NCBI GenBank assembly: GCA_023548195.1
Contig: JAJHZJ010000252.1
Coordinates: 4,559,969 to 4,623,968, forward strand
DNA: 64,000 bases
From: Bettongia penicillata ogilbyi
Taxonomy: Eukaryota; Chordata; Mammalia; Diprotodontia; Potoroidae
Direction of reading: 5' to 3'
The translations under genes were made by a program, and so were the position numbers. The notes beneath the pieces are model-generated. The model saw only the letters and a list, made by a program, of their open reading frames with translations. It was not told where the DNA came from and ran no database searches. Positions 10,585 to 19,139 of the stretch are shown piece after piece; positions within the stretch are counted from its first letter, which is position 1; each line of letters starts with the position of its first letter.

Positions 10585-10800
10585 GGGCAGGCAGGTGGCA
10601 CAGTGGATAGAGCTCTGGTCCTGGACCAGAAGGTCAAATCCAGCCTCAGATACTTTGACTTCATGACTTTGGACAAATCACTTAACTGCTTTCTGTCTCA
10701 GTTTTCTCAGTTGTGAAATGAAGATAATAACTCCCAGATAGGAGTTGTGAGAATAAAATAGTATGTACCAAGCATTTGGTAAACCTAAACAAAGACTATT
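10585..10800 (+). mobile_element. Marsupial tRNA-headed SINE, second tail type
   Basis: The head 'ggtggcacagtggatagagc' is an A-box-like tRNA remnant. The core 'cttaactgctttctgtctcag' is followed by a tail built from 'aagataataactcccag', 'gttgtgagaataaaatag' and a short 'taccaagcatttggtaaac' end. This tail differs from the copy at 4050, so at least two marsupial SINE subfamilies occur here. Confidence 0.75.
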
Positions 10801-10954
10801 ATCCTCTCAATCTTTCCTCTTCTTTCAAATATCATTTTGTAACTCAACTATGATTCCATACCTATCAGCTAATTCAGGGCAATAACCCTCTATATCTAAT
10901 AATCTCTAATATATAATAACTTCCACTATAAAAATTTAAAGTGTTCTGTAGCCA

Positions 10955-11190
10955 TGTATTGTTGCTGAGTCATTTCAGTACTGTCCAACTCCCCATGACC
11001 TCATTTGGGGTTTTCTTGGCAAAGATATTGAAGTGCCATTTCCTCTTCAGCTCATTTTATAGATGAGGAAACTGAGGCAAAGAGGGTCAAGTGACTTGCC
11101 CAGAGGCACACTGCTAGTAAATGACTGAGGGCAGATTTAAACTCAGGTCCTTCTGACTCCAGGGCCAGCCCTCTAGCTGCCTTGTGGTAT
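10955..11190 (-). mobile_element. Marsupial tRNA-headed SINE, antisense, near complete
   Basis: The plus strand shows the reversed tail ('ctgtccaactccccatgacc', 'tttggggttttcttggcaaag') and then the reversed core and head ('gaggaaactgaggcaaagag', 'tcaggtccttctgactccag', 'cctctagctgcc'). It is the reverse complement of the 4050-type SINE. Confidence 0.8.
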
Positions 11191-11344
11191 ATATCAGTGC
11201 CTAGGAATAAACACACTCCCAATCTCTAATAATGTGAAAAATTTAGGGATTAAAAGGAGAACTGAGAATCATTGTGTGAAATAAGAAATTTGAAATTCTC
11301 ATTCGAACCTCAAATCAGTTTCTACTTTTATAGGTAAAATCTAA

Positions 11345-11410
11345 GGTCAGCTTCAGCAAACACTTAGTGCTAACTAGGTACAAGGTGCTATGCTACACTA
11401 TGGAAATAGT
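11345..11410 (-). mobile_element. Short L2 3' end remnant, antisense
   Basis: 'Tcagcaaacacttagtgcta' with 'aggtacaaggtgctatgct' is a decayed reverse of the L2 tail. The length is too short for high confidence. Confidence 0.4.
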
Positions 11411-11890
11411 CTTGGATTTTTTTTTCATCCAAATAGTCATGTTAGTTCAGGGGTTAATCAGGTTCTAATCTGAGCAACTAGCTCTGCTGGTTGGAGTCCT
11501 TCGGCTCTTTCCATTCCATAATGCTGCAGGATACAGGGGCTGTGATCCGTGGCAACTTGGACTGCAGTGTATTCAATTTGCAAAGCACTGTATATAAAGT
11601 GCTTGGAGAGTCTTCTGGATAAGCCTCTCTGAAATGCAGAGTCACTTATTTTCTAGCTTTACAAATAACACTCAAGTGAAAACTGCTTGAGAAATTTTAA
11701 AGTCTCCTGTTTCAAGAGAAAAGCAGTTCTTTAAAACAACTTGGCTCAGAGTGGAGTGGAATTTTGTTATCTAAATCAGAGTACTATTTTTAAAAAGGTT
11801 AATCTAGGATCTACTAATAATTCAGGAGAGCAGTTATCGGAAGGCTATGTGAAGAACCGGAAGGGACCTTAGAGATGGTAAAGGAAGCAT
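11411..11890. other. Unassigned, contains a small hairpin with a TATA-like loop
   Basis: At 11583-11604 the arms AAGCACT and AGTGCTT flank an 8-bp GTATATAA loop. No gene was seen on either side. The remainder shows no repeat I can name. Confidence 0.4.
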
Positions 11891-11894
11891 GGAG

Positions 11895-12340
11895 GTGACC
11901 GTGAAGACAGCACTGGGCCTGGAATGAGGTCCTGCTTTTGTTCAGTCTTTTATTTTTCCATGTCCAACTATTTCTGACCCAATTTGGGATTTTCTTGGAA
12001 AAGACACTGGAATGTTTTGCCATTTTCTTCTCCAACTCACTTTACAGATGAGGAAACTGAGGCGAACAGGGTAAAGTCACATGCCCAGGGTCACACAGCT
12101 AGTGTCTGAGGCCAGATCTGAACTCAGGAAGATGAGACCTTCAGACTCCACTCCACTGCACCACCTAGATGTGAATTCAGTCTAGCCTCAGACACGAACT
12201 AGCTGTTTGCCTGGTTTCCTACAATTGTAAAATGGAGGTGATAATAATAGCACTTATTTCCCAGGATTGTTATAAGGATAAAGTGAGATATTTGTAAAGC
12301 ACTTTGCAAACATTAAAGGACTATATAATTCTAGCAATCT
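11895..12340 (+). mobile_element. Marsupial SINE split by another SINE (outer copy)
   Basis: The left part (about 11895-11948) reads 'cagcactgggcctggaatga' and 'ggtcctg'. The right part (12176-12340) resumes with 'tctagcctcagacacgaact' and the tail 'gataataatagcacttattt' and 'tttgtaaagcactttgcaaa'. Joining the two gives the standard order of the marsupial SINE. The gap holds an antisense SINE (11949-12175) flanked by an 8-bp repeat (ttcagtct). Confidence 0.8.
11949..12175 (-). mobile_element. Marsupial SINE inserted inside an older SINE (inner copy)
   Basis: It reads antisense: reversed tail words 'tgtccaactatttctgaccc' and 'ttgggattttcttgg', then the reversed core 'gaggaaactgaggcgaacag' and head 'actccactgcaccacctag'. 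The direct repeat ttcagtct at 11941-11948 and 12176-12183 is the likely target duplication. The inner copy is therefore younger than the outer. Confidence 0.8.
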
Positions 12341-12774
12341 TAAAGTTTAACCCCCTCTTTTCACAGATGAGGAAACTTAAAAGCCTTAATGACTTGCCCA
12401 AACCTTGATTTTACTACAAATCTAGTGCATTTTCTGCCCTTATGCTCAATCACATTCAGAACTGTTTATATGTTTAACAGTGCCATACTACTTTATGAAA
12501 GCTTACTTTCTATTACAGTGAAGTCTATTTTCTCCATGAATAATACACATTTTAATGTATTTTCCCTCAAGAATAACCTAAAAGATCTTTTAAAAAGTAT
12601 TTAAAACAACAAATCCAAACCCTGTAGCCTTTCAGTTTTATCCCATGTCCTTACTATTGCATTGAATTCTCACCTTTCCATTTCATTTTATTCCTTGTTT
12701 TTCCTGCTGTCTGAACAAGTAAACTAGATTACCTTGATACCCAACGCTCCATTAGCCATTCTTCTGGTCACAGG
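12341..12774. other. Intergenic; MIR tail remnant at its left end
   Basis: Positions 12342-12415 carry a MIR-like tail ('acagatgaggaaacttaaaa', 'atgacttgccc'). The rest shows nothing recognisable; the 71-codon plus frame (12389-12604) has no family signature. Confidence 0.4.
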
Positions 12775-12965
12775 ACCACAGACCTAGGAAGGGCCTTAGA
12801 AGTCATTTAGTTTTGTCCAATCCCTCCATTTTAAAGATAAGGAAATCTGGGCCCAGAAAATCATGACTTGCCCAAGGCCACATAAGCCAGGATTTCCAGT
12901 CAAGTCCCAAGTTTGTCTTTTCTTTCCACTGTACCAACACATTGCCTTCCAATCTCTATATACTG
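12775..12965 (+). mobile_element. MIR-related marsupial SINE
   Basis: 'Gacctaggaagggccttaga', 'ccctccattttaaagataag', 'cttgcccaaggccacataag' and a final 'ttccactgtaccaacacatt' form the ordered landmarks of the same SINE type seen at 543, 17950 and 21335. Confidence 0.65.
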
Positions 12966-13884
12966 TTGTTCATGCACACAGGGGGTGTTCTTCAATAATT
13001 CTGTCTTGCTTTTATTTTTTTTAAAGTTGATCTAGCGAGAGCACAAAAGCTGAAGGTGCAGACCTTGCAATTTGGCCTACTTTGATATCATCACTGAGGA
13101 ACTACACAGGCTTTTTCTACTTTCATGCCCTTTAAAAAGAAATCCTCCCCTTCTTCCTGCCAATGACTAGTCAAGTCATAGGATAAGGTATCCATCCATA
13201 CCACAAAGTCTTTTTAATGAAAAAGTTAAATGTAAACTAAAGTTAACCTAGAATGGTTTTATGATTTAATGGTCTGTAATGATCTGGCAGTTCATTTACC
13301 CCTCTAAATTCAGAACTAAGGAAAATGCAGAACCTAATTCCCCAGCCTTGCTCTATAATGAAAATGAACTGGCATTTAAGGAACGCTCTTAAGACATCCA
13401 TCTATTTGCCTTATCCTATTTTGGTTCACTGTTGCAGTCAGTTAAAATGAAAAAGTGAAGGAATTCTTTAGTAACTTATTAAACCTGATCTTTTTGCGTG
13501 GGGGGAGCAAAGAGGGAGGGAGTACATGGCTTACTAAGTTCAACCTTAAAAGTGCTATAAGATTATCATAGCATGTACCTGACATGTCACATACTTCAGA
13601 ACTACTGTTCAGAATTCTTTAGCTGATACAAAATATCCCTTCCCAATTTTAGAAAGAGACAAAGAAACTAACCTCACTTAAAAGCTTTCAAAACATGAGT
13701 CAGTGACCAGACCTGGAGTGATCAGAACATGGATTTTACCAAATTCCTCTCCCCACATTTTTTTTTTGTTGGAATACTTCGCACACAGGGTAATTCCAAG
13801 TATCAGGCAAACAAAAACCTCAACATAGATTTCTGCTTACTAAATAAAGCTGGGCACTTTTAAGAGATAAACAGCCAGCACTTT
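12966..13884. other. Intergenic sequence downstream of MID1IP1, nothing recognised
   Basis: AT-rich. No repeat assigned and no convincing coding frame. It lies just beyond the inferred 3' end of the MID1IP1 transcript. Confidence 0.45.
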
Positions 13885-15070
13885 TTGATACCAGAGAAAA
13901 ATAAAATTTATTGTTGCTTTAAAAATATCAATTAAAATTATTTAGTTTATTATTGAAAACTAGTAATTCGTGGGATTCAAGGGTTTTATGTCAACAAAAA
14001 GTTTTGTCAAGATTAATACATTTGCTTTTTCTTTTAGAATATATTCTACATCTGGATAAAAAAGTTTTTAAATAAATGTATACATATATAACACTGGAAC
14101 CCTTCATCTTTCTACTTAAACAAGACATAGAATTATCAGTTGGTTCCATTTTGGAAAACAAGTCCATTTTATCACAACAACTTTTTATTATTCTCATTGG
14201 CTTAGTTGCAGCCTCGCCTCTTACAAGCTAGCAAAGTTACCAGCTTTAGAAATGGGACAGCAGTCCTCGGGTGAGGGCACAGGGGACAAATGTGGGAAGG
14301 GGATCGAGGGGCCATTGCACACCCTAAACGTAAGAAAATTAATTAGAAACAGTAAGTACCGGTTAATGATAGACCCGTGCTCTGTTTTGTGCGTTTTGTC
14401 ACAAGGGAATTAGCTGCAGTTTCAGAGCACCAGAAAAAGAGAATCGGAATACTTAAAGACAGGGCTATTGTTACAAAAAAAGGAAAAAAGTAGTGCAAAA
14501 CAGGAAAAACTGATGCAATCTTCCAGCAGCCCTGCTGCCGCCACAACCGGCAGCGGCGGCCAGCGCCGCCACGCCTTGGAGTGCTTGAATTTCATTCGGT
14601 GCAGCCCCTAAATTGTCAGATAACTGCTGCAGGCGGGTCCCCCGGCTTCCTTCTGACACCCCTTTTTTGCTCCCCAGGAAGGGGAAGGAGGCGGAGGCGT
14701 TGGAATAAATGACTAGCAGGTAACAGCTCCAGGACCACTCCGGCCATATCCCTTCCACGAAGCATCGCCTTCTGCTGCTGTCATCTCTCCTCTCCTTGGC
14801 CTATTGTGCACCTCCCGCCGCCCCCTTCCCCCCCAAAAGAACTTCCCCAGGACCCTCACCCCAGCCTGCAAACCGCAGGACATAGCACCCCTCCATCCCT
14901 CCCACCCCAGGTTGCTGGCTCGTTCCCCCCTTTCCCTTCATTGCCACACGCCCCACCGCGCAGGAAGAAATCATATTTAAGAGAGAAAAGAGAGAGGACA
15001 GGAGGGGAGGAGAGGAGAAAGGAGCGCGGAAGCGGAGCCGCCGGCCCCCTCCTCGGCCGCTCCCTCCCTA
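13885..15070 (-). other. MID1IP1: MID1IP1 3' UTR (inferred)
   Basis: From the stop codon leftward there is no interspersed repeat for about 1.18 kb, in contrast to the surrounding DNA. GC content falls steadily from the CpG-rich stop region to an AU-rich end. The minus-strand poly(A) signal AATAAA at 13907-13912 is followed by a U-rich, GU-containing downstream element, so cleavage is expected near 13885-13895. AUUUA-type words occur near 14070 (minus strand), compatible with a labile mRNA. The total agrees with the roughly 1.2-kb 3' UTR I recall for the human gene. The end position is an inference. Confidence 0.65.
13907..13912 (-). terminator. MID1IP1: Candidate MID1IP1 poly(A) signal (AATAAA)
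   Basis: The minus strand reads AATAAA here within an AU-rich context and is followed downstream by a U-rich stretch with TCTGGT. A second AATAAA lies at 13946-13951, slightly upstream in the transcript. Either or both could be used. Confidence 0.6.
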
Positions 15071-15637
15071 TCAGTGGCCCCAGTTGCCGAAGCCGATCTC
15101 CTGCTTGTATCTGTTAGTGAGGATGTTGGCTTTCCGGGTGAGTTTGGAGAGCACCATGTGCAGTCCCCGGAGGTGGTAGTGAAACTGCTTCTCCAGGTCC
15201 TCCTCCCCTCCTTCTCCATCCTCCAGGAGGCTCAGGTCCATAAGAAGGTCCTTGGGCTTCCAAGTGCCGGTGGGGGTCTCGTCGCCCTGCTGGGGGGTCT
15301 GCTGCAGGACGCCCCACTCGATGTCGTTCCGGATGGACTTAAGCAGCATGTAGTGGCTGTACATGTCCCGGCTGGGCGAGAAGAAGCTTCCCGCCCCGCT
15401 GCCGGGGCTGGGGGGGCCCCCGTCTCCCAGCTGGGGATCTCTCTCCTCCAGGCAGCCGCCGCTGCCTCCCACCACCACGCCGACCCCCGCATCCAGCTCC
15501 TGCTCCAGCAAGGGCACGTCCCGCAGGAGGCTGGGCACCATCACGGTCTGGTCCATGTTATTCACTGCCCCGATGAAGCGGTTCATGGCGTTGAAGAGGG
15601 AGTGCTTCTGGTTGTAGGTGTCGCAGATCTGCATCAT
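15071..15637 (-). CDS. MID1IP1: MID1IP1 (MIG12), Spot14-family activator of acetyl-CoA carboxylase
   Basis: The complete 188-codon frame has no interruption. In human cells the protein (also called MIG12, S14R) binds the microtubule ligase MID1 and, in the cytosol, promotes polymerisation and activation of acetyl-CoA carboxylase, alone or with THRSP/Spot14, raising fatty-acid synthesis. The family signature is plain: residues 1-43 begin [20 protein letters not shown] and run to a [10 protein letters not shown] segment; residues 91-110 carry [20 protein letters not shown]; residues 145-188 carry [16 protein letters not shown] and end [14 protein letters not shown]. These blocks match the human protein as I remember it. 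The variable linkers (about 44-88 and 112-144) are Gly/Pro/Glu-rich, making it about five residues longer than human (183). The start has A at -3 (accATG) and a second in-frame ATG as codon 2. The CDS is intronless here, as in human. In marsupials this gene is expected on an autosome, since human Xp11.4 is part of the added X region. Confidence 0.97.
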   Translation of the reverse strand: MMQICDTYNQKHSLFNAMNRFIGAVNNMDQTVMVPSLLRDVPLLEQELDAGVGVVVGGSGGCLEERDPQLGDGGPPSPGSGAGSFFSPSRDMYSHYMLLKSIRNDIEWGVLQQTPQQGDETPTGTWKPKDLLMDLSLLEDGEGGEEDLEKQFHYHLRGLHMVLSKLTRKANILTNRYKQEIGFGNWGH

Positions 15638-16446
15638 GGTGGTCAGGCGGGAAAGGTGAAGGAGGGGAGGGAGGGCAGGCTGGGCCGGCCAGGGGGGAGG
15701 GCAAGGCTCCGGTCGGCTCGGGTGCCTGGCCTACGGGGTGCGAGGATGCTCCCGAAGGCGCCTGGGCGCGCACACACCGGGCCGGCCCGGCTTACTGGCT
15801 TGGGCCGATCGGAAAATGCTGGGCGGCAGCTCCGCCACAGGCCTCGTCCGGCGACTCTGCCGTACCTGGTATGCGGGAGCCTCCGCAGGGTGGGCGGTTC
15901 CTCTTGGGCCACAAGCAGCCGGGAGCTCGCTGCAGCTGCGGAGGCGGGCGGCAGCTGGGGCAGCGGCAGGTAGTCGGCTGGCTGTACCGGCTAGATTAGG
16001 AGGGCAAAGGAGATGGCGATTACTCATCCGGGCGAGGGTGCCCTTGGTAGCCTCCTCCCCAACATGCGCCTCCCCTCCCCTCCTCCTCTCCTCCTCCTCC
16101 CAGCCCAATTAGCTCCCCCACTGCATCTGTTGCTAACTGACGGAAATCACTAGGGTCCCTGGGGTGCAGCGCCCTGGCTCTTCCACGGCCTTCCCTTCGT
16201 CCCAGGAGATACAAAGAGGAGCGAGCCTCCCCTCCATTCCCCAAGGAGGAAAAAACTCAAGTCCCGCGCCGGGGAATAAAGACACCCACGTGCACGCCCC
16301 GGAATGAGGGAGAGGGGGGGACGGCTCGCACCTACCGGTGGTCTTCTCTCCTGGCCGCGGAATGCGGGGCGACTCAGTGCCCCAGCTCTTGTCTGATGAC
16401 TCGTGCGGTCAGTGGCCGGAGGGCAGCTGGTGGCGGTAGTGGCATT
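15638..16446 (-). other. MID1IP1: MID1IP1 5' leader and candidate first intron
   Basis: The minus strand from the TATA box to the ATG contains possible splice sites. Donors: the 16330-16336 region reads CACCGGTAGGTGCG, usable as CCG/GTAGGT or TAG/GTGCGA, and a good CCAG/GTACGG site lies near 15866-15870. Acceptor: a pyrimidine tract ending in CCCAG at about 15681 would leave a 43-nt leader before the ATG. The human gene has noncoding 5' exons upstream of a single coding exon, which fits. The exact exon boundaries cannot be set from sequence alone. Confidence 0.45.
16287..16292. promoter_or_regulatory. CACGTG E-box in the MID1IP1 leader region
   Basis: A perfect CACGTG palindrome lies in CpG-rich DNA 180 bp downstream of the TATA box on the minus strand. 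Such sites bind USF, MYC/MAX and, in paired form, ChREBP/MLX. Only the motif is seen; binding is not shown. Confidence 0.4.
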
Positions 16447-16479
16447 GACCCCCTCCCCATGCCAGGTGCAGCTTTTATA
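16446..16479 (-). promoter_or_regulatory. MID1IP1: Proximal MID1IP1 promoter: TATA box and initiator-like start
   Basis: On the minus strand TATAAAAG (16472-16479) sits between GC-rich flanks (CCCCGGC before, CTGCACC after). About 33 bp downstream an initiator-like TCAATGC places a start near 16446. The next 110 bases end in a plausible splice donor (16330-16336). The strict TATA/initiator spacing makes this the best proximal start for MID1IP1. Confidence 0.6.
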
Positions 16480-16555
16480 GCCGGGGAAAGGTGTTACCGC
16501 ACAGGGGCCACCCCTCACGCCTCTCTCCCTCCCTCCTTCTTTGGCAAAGCGGAGA

Positions 16556-16564
16556 GATAAAAGG
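16556..16564 (+). promoter_or_regulatory. Plus-strand TATA-like word (GATAAAAGG), possible divergent start
   Basis: GATAAAAGG lies on the plus strand about 80 bp from the minus-strand TATA box, pointing away from MID1IP1. CpG-island promoters are often divergent and human MID1IP1 has an antisense lncRNA neighbour. No conserved initiator or donor was established, so this is tentative. Confidence 0.25.
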
Positions 16565-17225
16565 CCCAAGTCCCAGTGACCGCGAGTAACACTCTCCGGG
16601 CTCTTTCTACACCCGGGGGAGGGCGGGGTCCGGCAGGGCAGGGCTGAGCGGAGCTGAGCTGGGAGCCGGGCTCCGCCTCTCGCCTGACTCCGGGCACGGG
16701 GGGGAGGGGAAAGAGCGGAAAGCCGGCCCTGCGGGTCCCCGCCCGGTTTGGGGCGGGACGGAGAGTTGGCTGGCTGGGACAGAGAGAGAGAGGGAAGGGG
16801 GGAGGAGGGAGAAAGGTATGGCGGGGCTCTGATCGGAGTGCTGGGTGGCCCAGATGGGGAGAAAGAGGATGTTAAGATGTTTACAAGACAAACTCCCAGT
16901 TTAATGGGGAGTAGGAAGTTGGTACAGCCGTGGGAGGGAAATGTAAAGCCGGGGGTCGGGGCGGCACTCCTTTACTGTCCTGCCCCTCGGACGGGGGCAT
17001 GAACTCCCTTCCCCACGGGCTCTCGTCTGTGCTGGTCGGAAAGGAGCCGACTCGTCCAAGATCTGACGAGGGCTCTGGACTGTAGCCGTCCCGAGACGCC
17101 CTCTCGGTCCACCCCCACCCTCCAACTTATTATTAGCTTCTGGAGGAACTGAGACTCGGAGCTGCTCGGTGGCTTCCATCTCGGGTCTCTTATGTAAGCA
17201 GCAGAACGACCCTGGGCATGTCCAG

Positions 17226-17235
17226 CCCACGTGGG
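17226..17235. promoter_or_regulatory. Palindromic E-box CCCACGTGGG
   Basis: A perfect 10-bp palindrome centred on CACGTG, located about 780 bp upstream of the proximal start on the minus strand. Its function is unknown. Confidence 0.35.
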
Positions 17236-17299
17236 AATCCACGCCAGCTCCACATGCTCCTCATGCTCCTGCAACCTCCGTGGGTCGTGATTCTTCTAT

Positions 17300-17949
17300 C
17301 ATTCCCCCCCCACCCCCATCCCCGCTCCCCACTAGCTGGGTCATTTCATCTTTCCAGATGCTTCCCAGTGATAGGGTTTTTCCAAACCAAGCCCAGCAAC
17401 AGCTGCTGCTCCACGGTTTGACAGCCGGGTTGTGCGGTCTTTTTATGACTTAGACCAGAGACTTGAACTCTCCCTGGGTTCTGGAGCGTCCTGTGGGCAA
17501 AGTTCATTTCTTTTTCCGGCTTGAGAACCAGATTAGTTTAGGTAAAGTATGTCATTGGGATTGGGGGGTGGGGTGGGGGAGGAATCAGGAGGGTGGGACT
17601 GGAATTTGGATGGGGGGGATCAGGAAGGTGAGACTATAGGATGGAAGGTGTGAGACCATTAAAACGGGTTAGGGAACATAAAAAACGGTGTTAGGGAAAT
17701 TCTCAAAATGTTACAAGTATCAGGATTTCTAAAAACTCCCCCCACTCCAGTGTCACTTCTGTGATAATTTGGAACCTTTTGTTAAAAGAGAGAGCTGTTC
17801 TCTGGGAGCCTTTTTCTTCACCCCTGTTTTAATTAACCATGGGCCCACACTACTTGCGCAGAAGACTTGGCATACTTAGCACTTGTTAAACCTCTTACTT
17901 CCTATTTCAAACTGCAAATCCGCCCCACTGAAAAGTAAGATTTAGATTT
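17300..17949. other. Upstream region of MID1IP1, nothing specific recognised
   Basis: GC content falls here. A G-rich stretch (17560-17620) and C-runs near 17305-17330 occur. It would be the 5' intron of MID1IP1 transcripts if the distal promoter is used. Confidence 0.4.
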
Positions 17950-18095
17950 GGAAGGATCCTCAAGACATCCTCTAGTCTAATTAGCTCCCCTTTGCTACCT
18001 GTGAGAAAACTGACGCTTAGAAATAAAAGTTGTGACTGGTCTGCACTCCCAAAGGCTGCCAGGTGGCAGAGCGGGACCCACAGGCCCTTTCTCCA
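17950..18095 (+). mobile_element. MIR-related marsupial SINE fragment
   Basis: 'Atttggaaggatcctcaaga' with 'agtctaattagctcccc', 'gtgagaaaactgacgcttag' and 'aggtggcagagcgggaccca' are decayed landmarks of the SINE type at 12775. It is the only interspersed repeat clearly seen between the two halves of the CpG island. Confidence 0.5.
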
Positions 18096-18665
18096 GTCCA
18101 GGGTTCTTCATATACCATCTCACGTCCTGATTATCTTAAATATATTTGCACTACCCTATCTTATCCCAAATTGAGAATTTCCTCCCATATTAATATGGCT
18201 CGCAACCATTTAGTATTTAAAGAGATCTTTTCGTATACTAAATGTTTCATTTTATATCTTTAAAAACTTAGATCCTGTTTCCTCCTACCTCCCAAAGCAA
18301 GGAATCTTTATAAAAAGTGCAACTCAAACCGCCCAGCCAAAAGAAATCCACGCCCACAACTAAATAGCAAAAGTGAGGACAGGAGTTTAACCTCCTCCCT
18401 CCCCCTTGACCCTAATTTTGAGTTTATTTCCTGCCGTATCTCACGGTCTCCAATTTACTCCCCATCTCTGGATGCCACGATTTCCCAACCCAGTTTAATA
18501 CAGAAGCAAAAAATGCCTCCAGCACCTGCAAGGATCCTCCCCTCCCCCCAGGCCCCGGATTCCACCCTGGCCCCAGCCCGCCCTCCCTCCCGACCCCAGC
18601 AGCAACAATGTAGAAAAGATCCCGGCCAACCGTCTAATCCCAGCCCCGGGTTCCTGGCCTGCGGA

Positions 18666-18675
18666 ATCACCCCAC
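18666..18675 (+). promoter_or_regulatory. SRE-1 type sterol regulatory element (ATCACCCCAC)
   Basis: The ten bases are identical to the SRE-1 core of the LDL-receptor promoter, the reference SREBP-binding site. The CCAAT box starts 20 bp to the right, the spacing commonly seen between SREBP and NF-Y sites in sterol-responsive promoters. MID1IP1 is a lipogenic gene reported to respond to SREBP/LXR signalling, so the site makes biological sense. Confidence 0.55.
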
Positions 18676-18695
18676 AGCCTCTCCTCTGGCCTCAG

Positions 18696-18700
18696 CCAAT
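18696..18700 (+). promoter_or_regulatory. CCAAT box (NF-Y type) next to SRE
   Basis: AGCCAATCA fits the NF-Y consensus (RRCCAATSR-like). It is read as ATTGG on the MID1IP1 strand, upstream of the SRE in that direction. Confidence 0.5.
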
Positions 18701-18905
18701 CAACACAAGTCAGCCGCTGGTGGTTATGCTAATGAGCCCCTCGCCCCCAGCCAGTCAGAAGGCGCTGTCCTGCCTCCTCGCCCTCCCCCGCCTTCCCTTC
18801 TCCAGTTGTCCTCTCTCACCCTCCGGGGCCGAGCTGGCTCCGGCGTCCCTGGCAACGGGCGCGTGGCCAAGGCCTCCCCAGCCCGGGTCTGAAGCCTTTC
18901 CGAGG

Positions 18906-18911
18906 CCACGT
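18906..18911. promoter_or_regulatory. CACGTG E-box in GGCCACGTGACC context
   Basis: The flanks make GTCACGTG on the minus strand, the preferred site of USF and of the MiT/TFE (CLEAR) factors. It lies 230 bp from the SRE within the distal CpG block. Confidence 0.45.
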
Positions 18912-19139
18912 GACCGTGGGAGGGAGGGCGAGGGGGAGGGGGCGCGGGGGTGGGCGGCGGGGCACTGGCTCGGGCCCGGGGGTGACCCGAGGAGCGCGCT
19001 GCGGAAATGCCCGGCAGTAACCCCGGCTTTGTGCTCCCCGCCCGCCCCCGGGCTCCTTGGTGCCTCGTTGTGGGGGGCTGAGCCCTGGGGCCCCGCGGCT
19101 GTTCAGAGATGGGGCTCCTCGGTTCGGGCCCCCCAGCTC

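Larger units (their letters stand above)
14800..17150. promoter_or_regulatory. CpG island, proximal part
   Basis: CpG dinucleotides are dense over the whole MID1IP1 coding frame, its 5' leader and the TATA region, and GC content is far above the flanking AT-rich DNA. No interspersed repeat was recognised inside. Its many long opposite-strand frames (for example 15074-15973 on the plus strand) are consequences of low AT stop-codon frequency. Confidence 0.85.

Noticed and set aside
15074..15973. 299-codon plus-strand frame opposite the MID1IP1 coding sequence
   Set aside because: It is antisense to a well-recognised gene in GC-rich DNA where stop codons are rare. It has no known domain and continues into the 5' leader without a coding signature.
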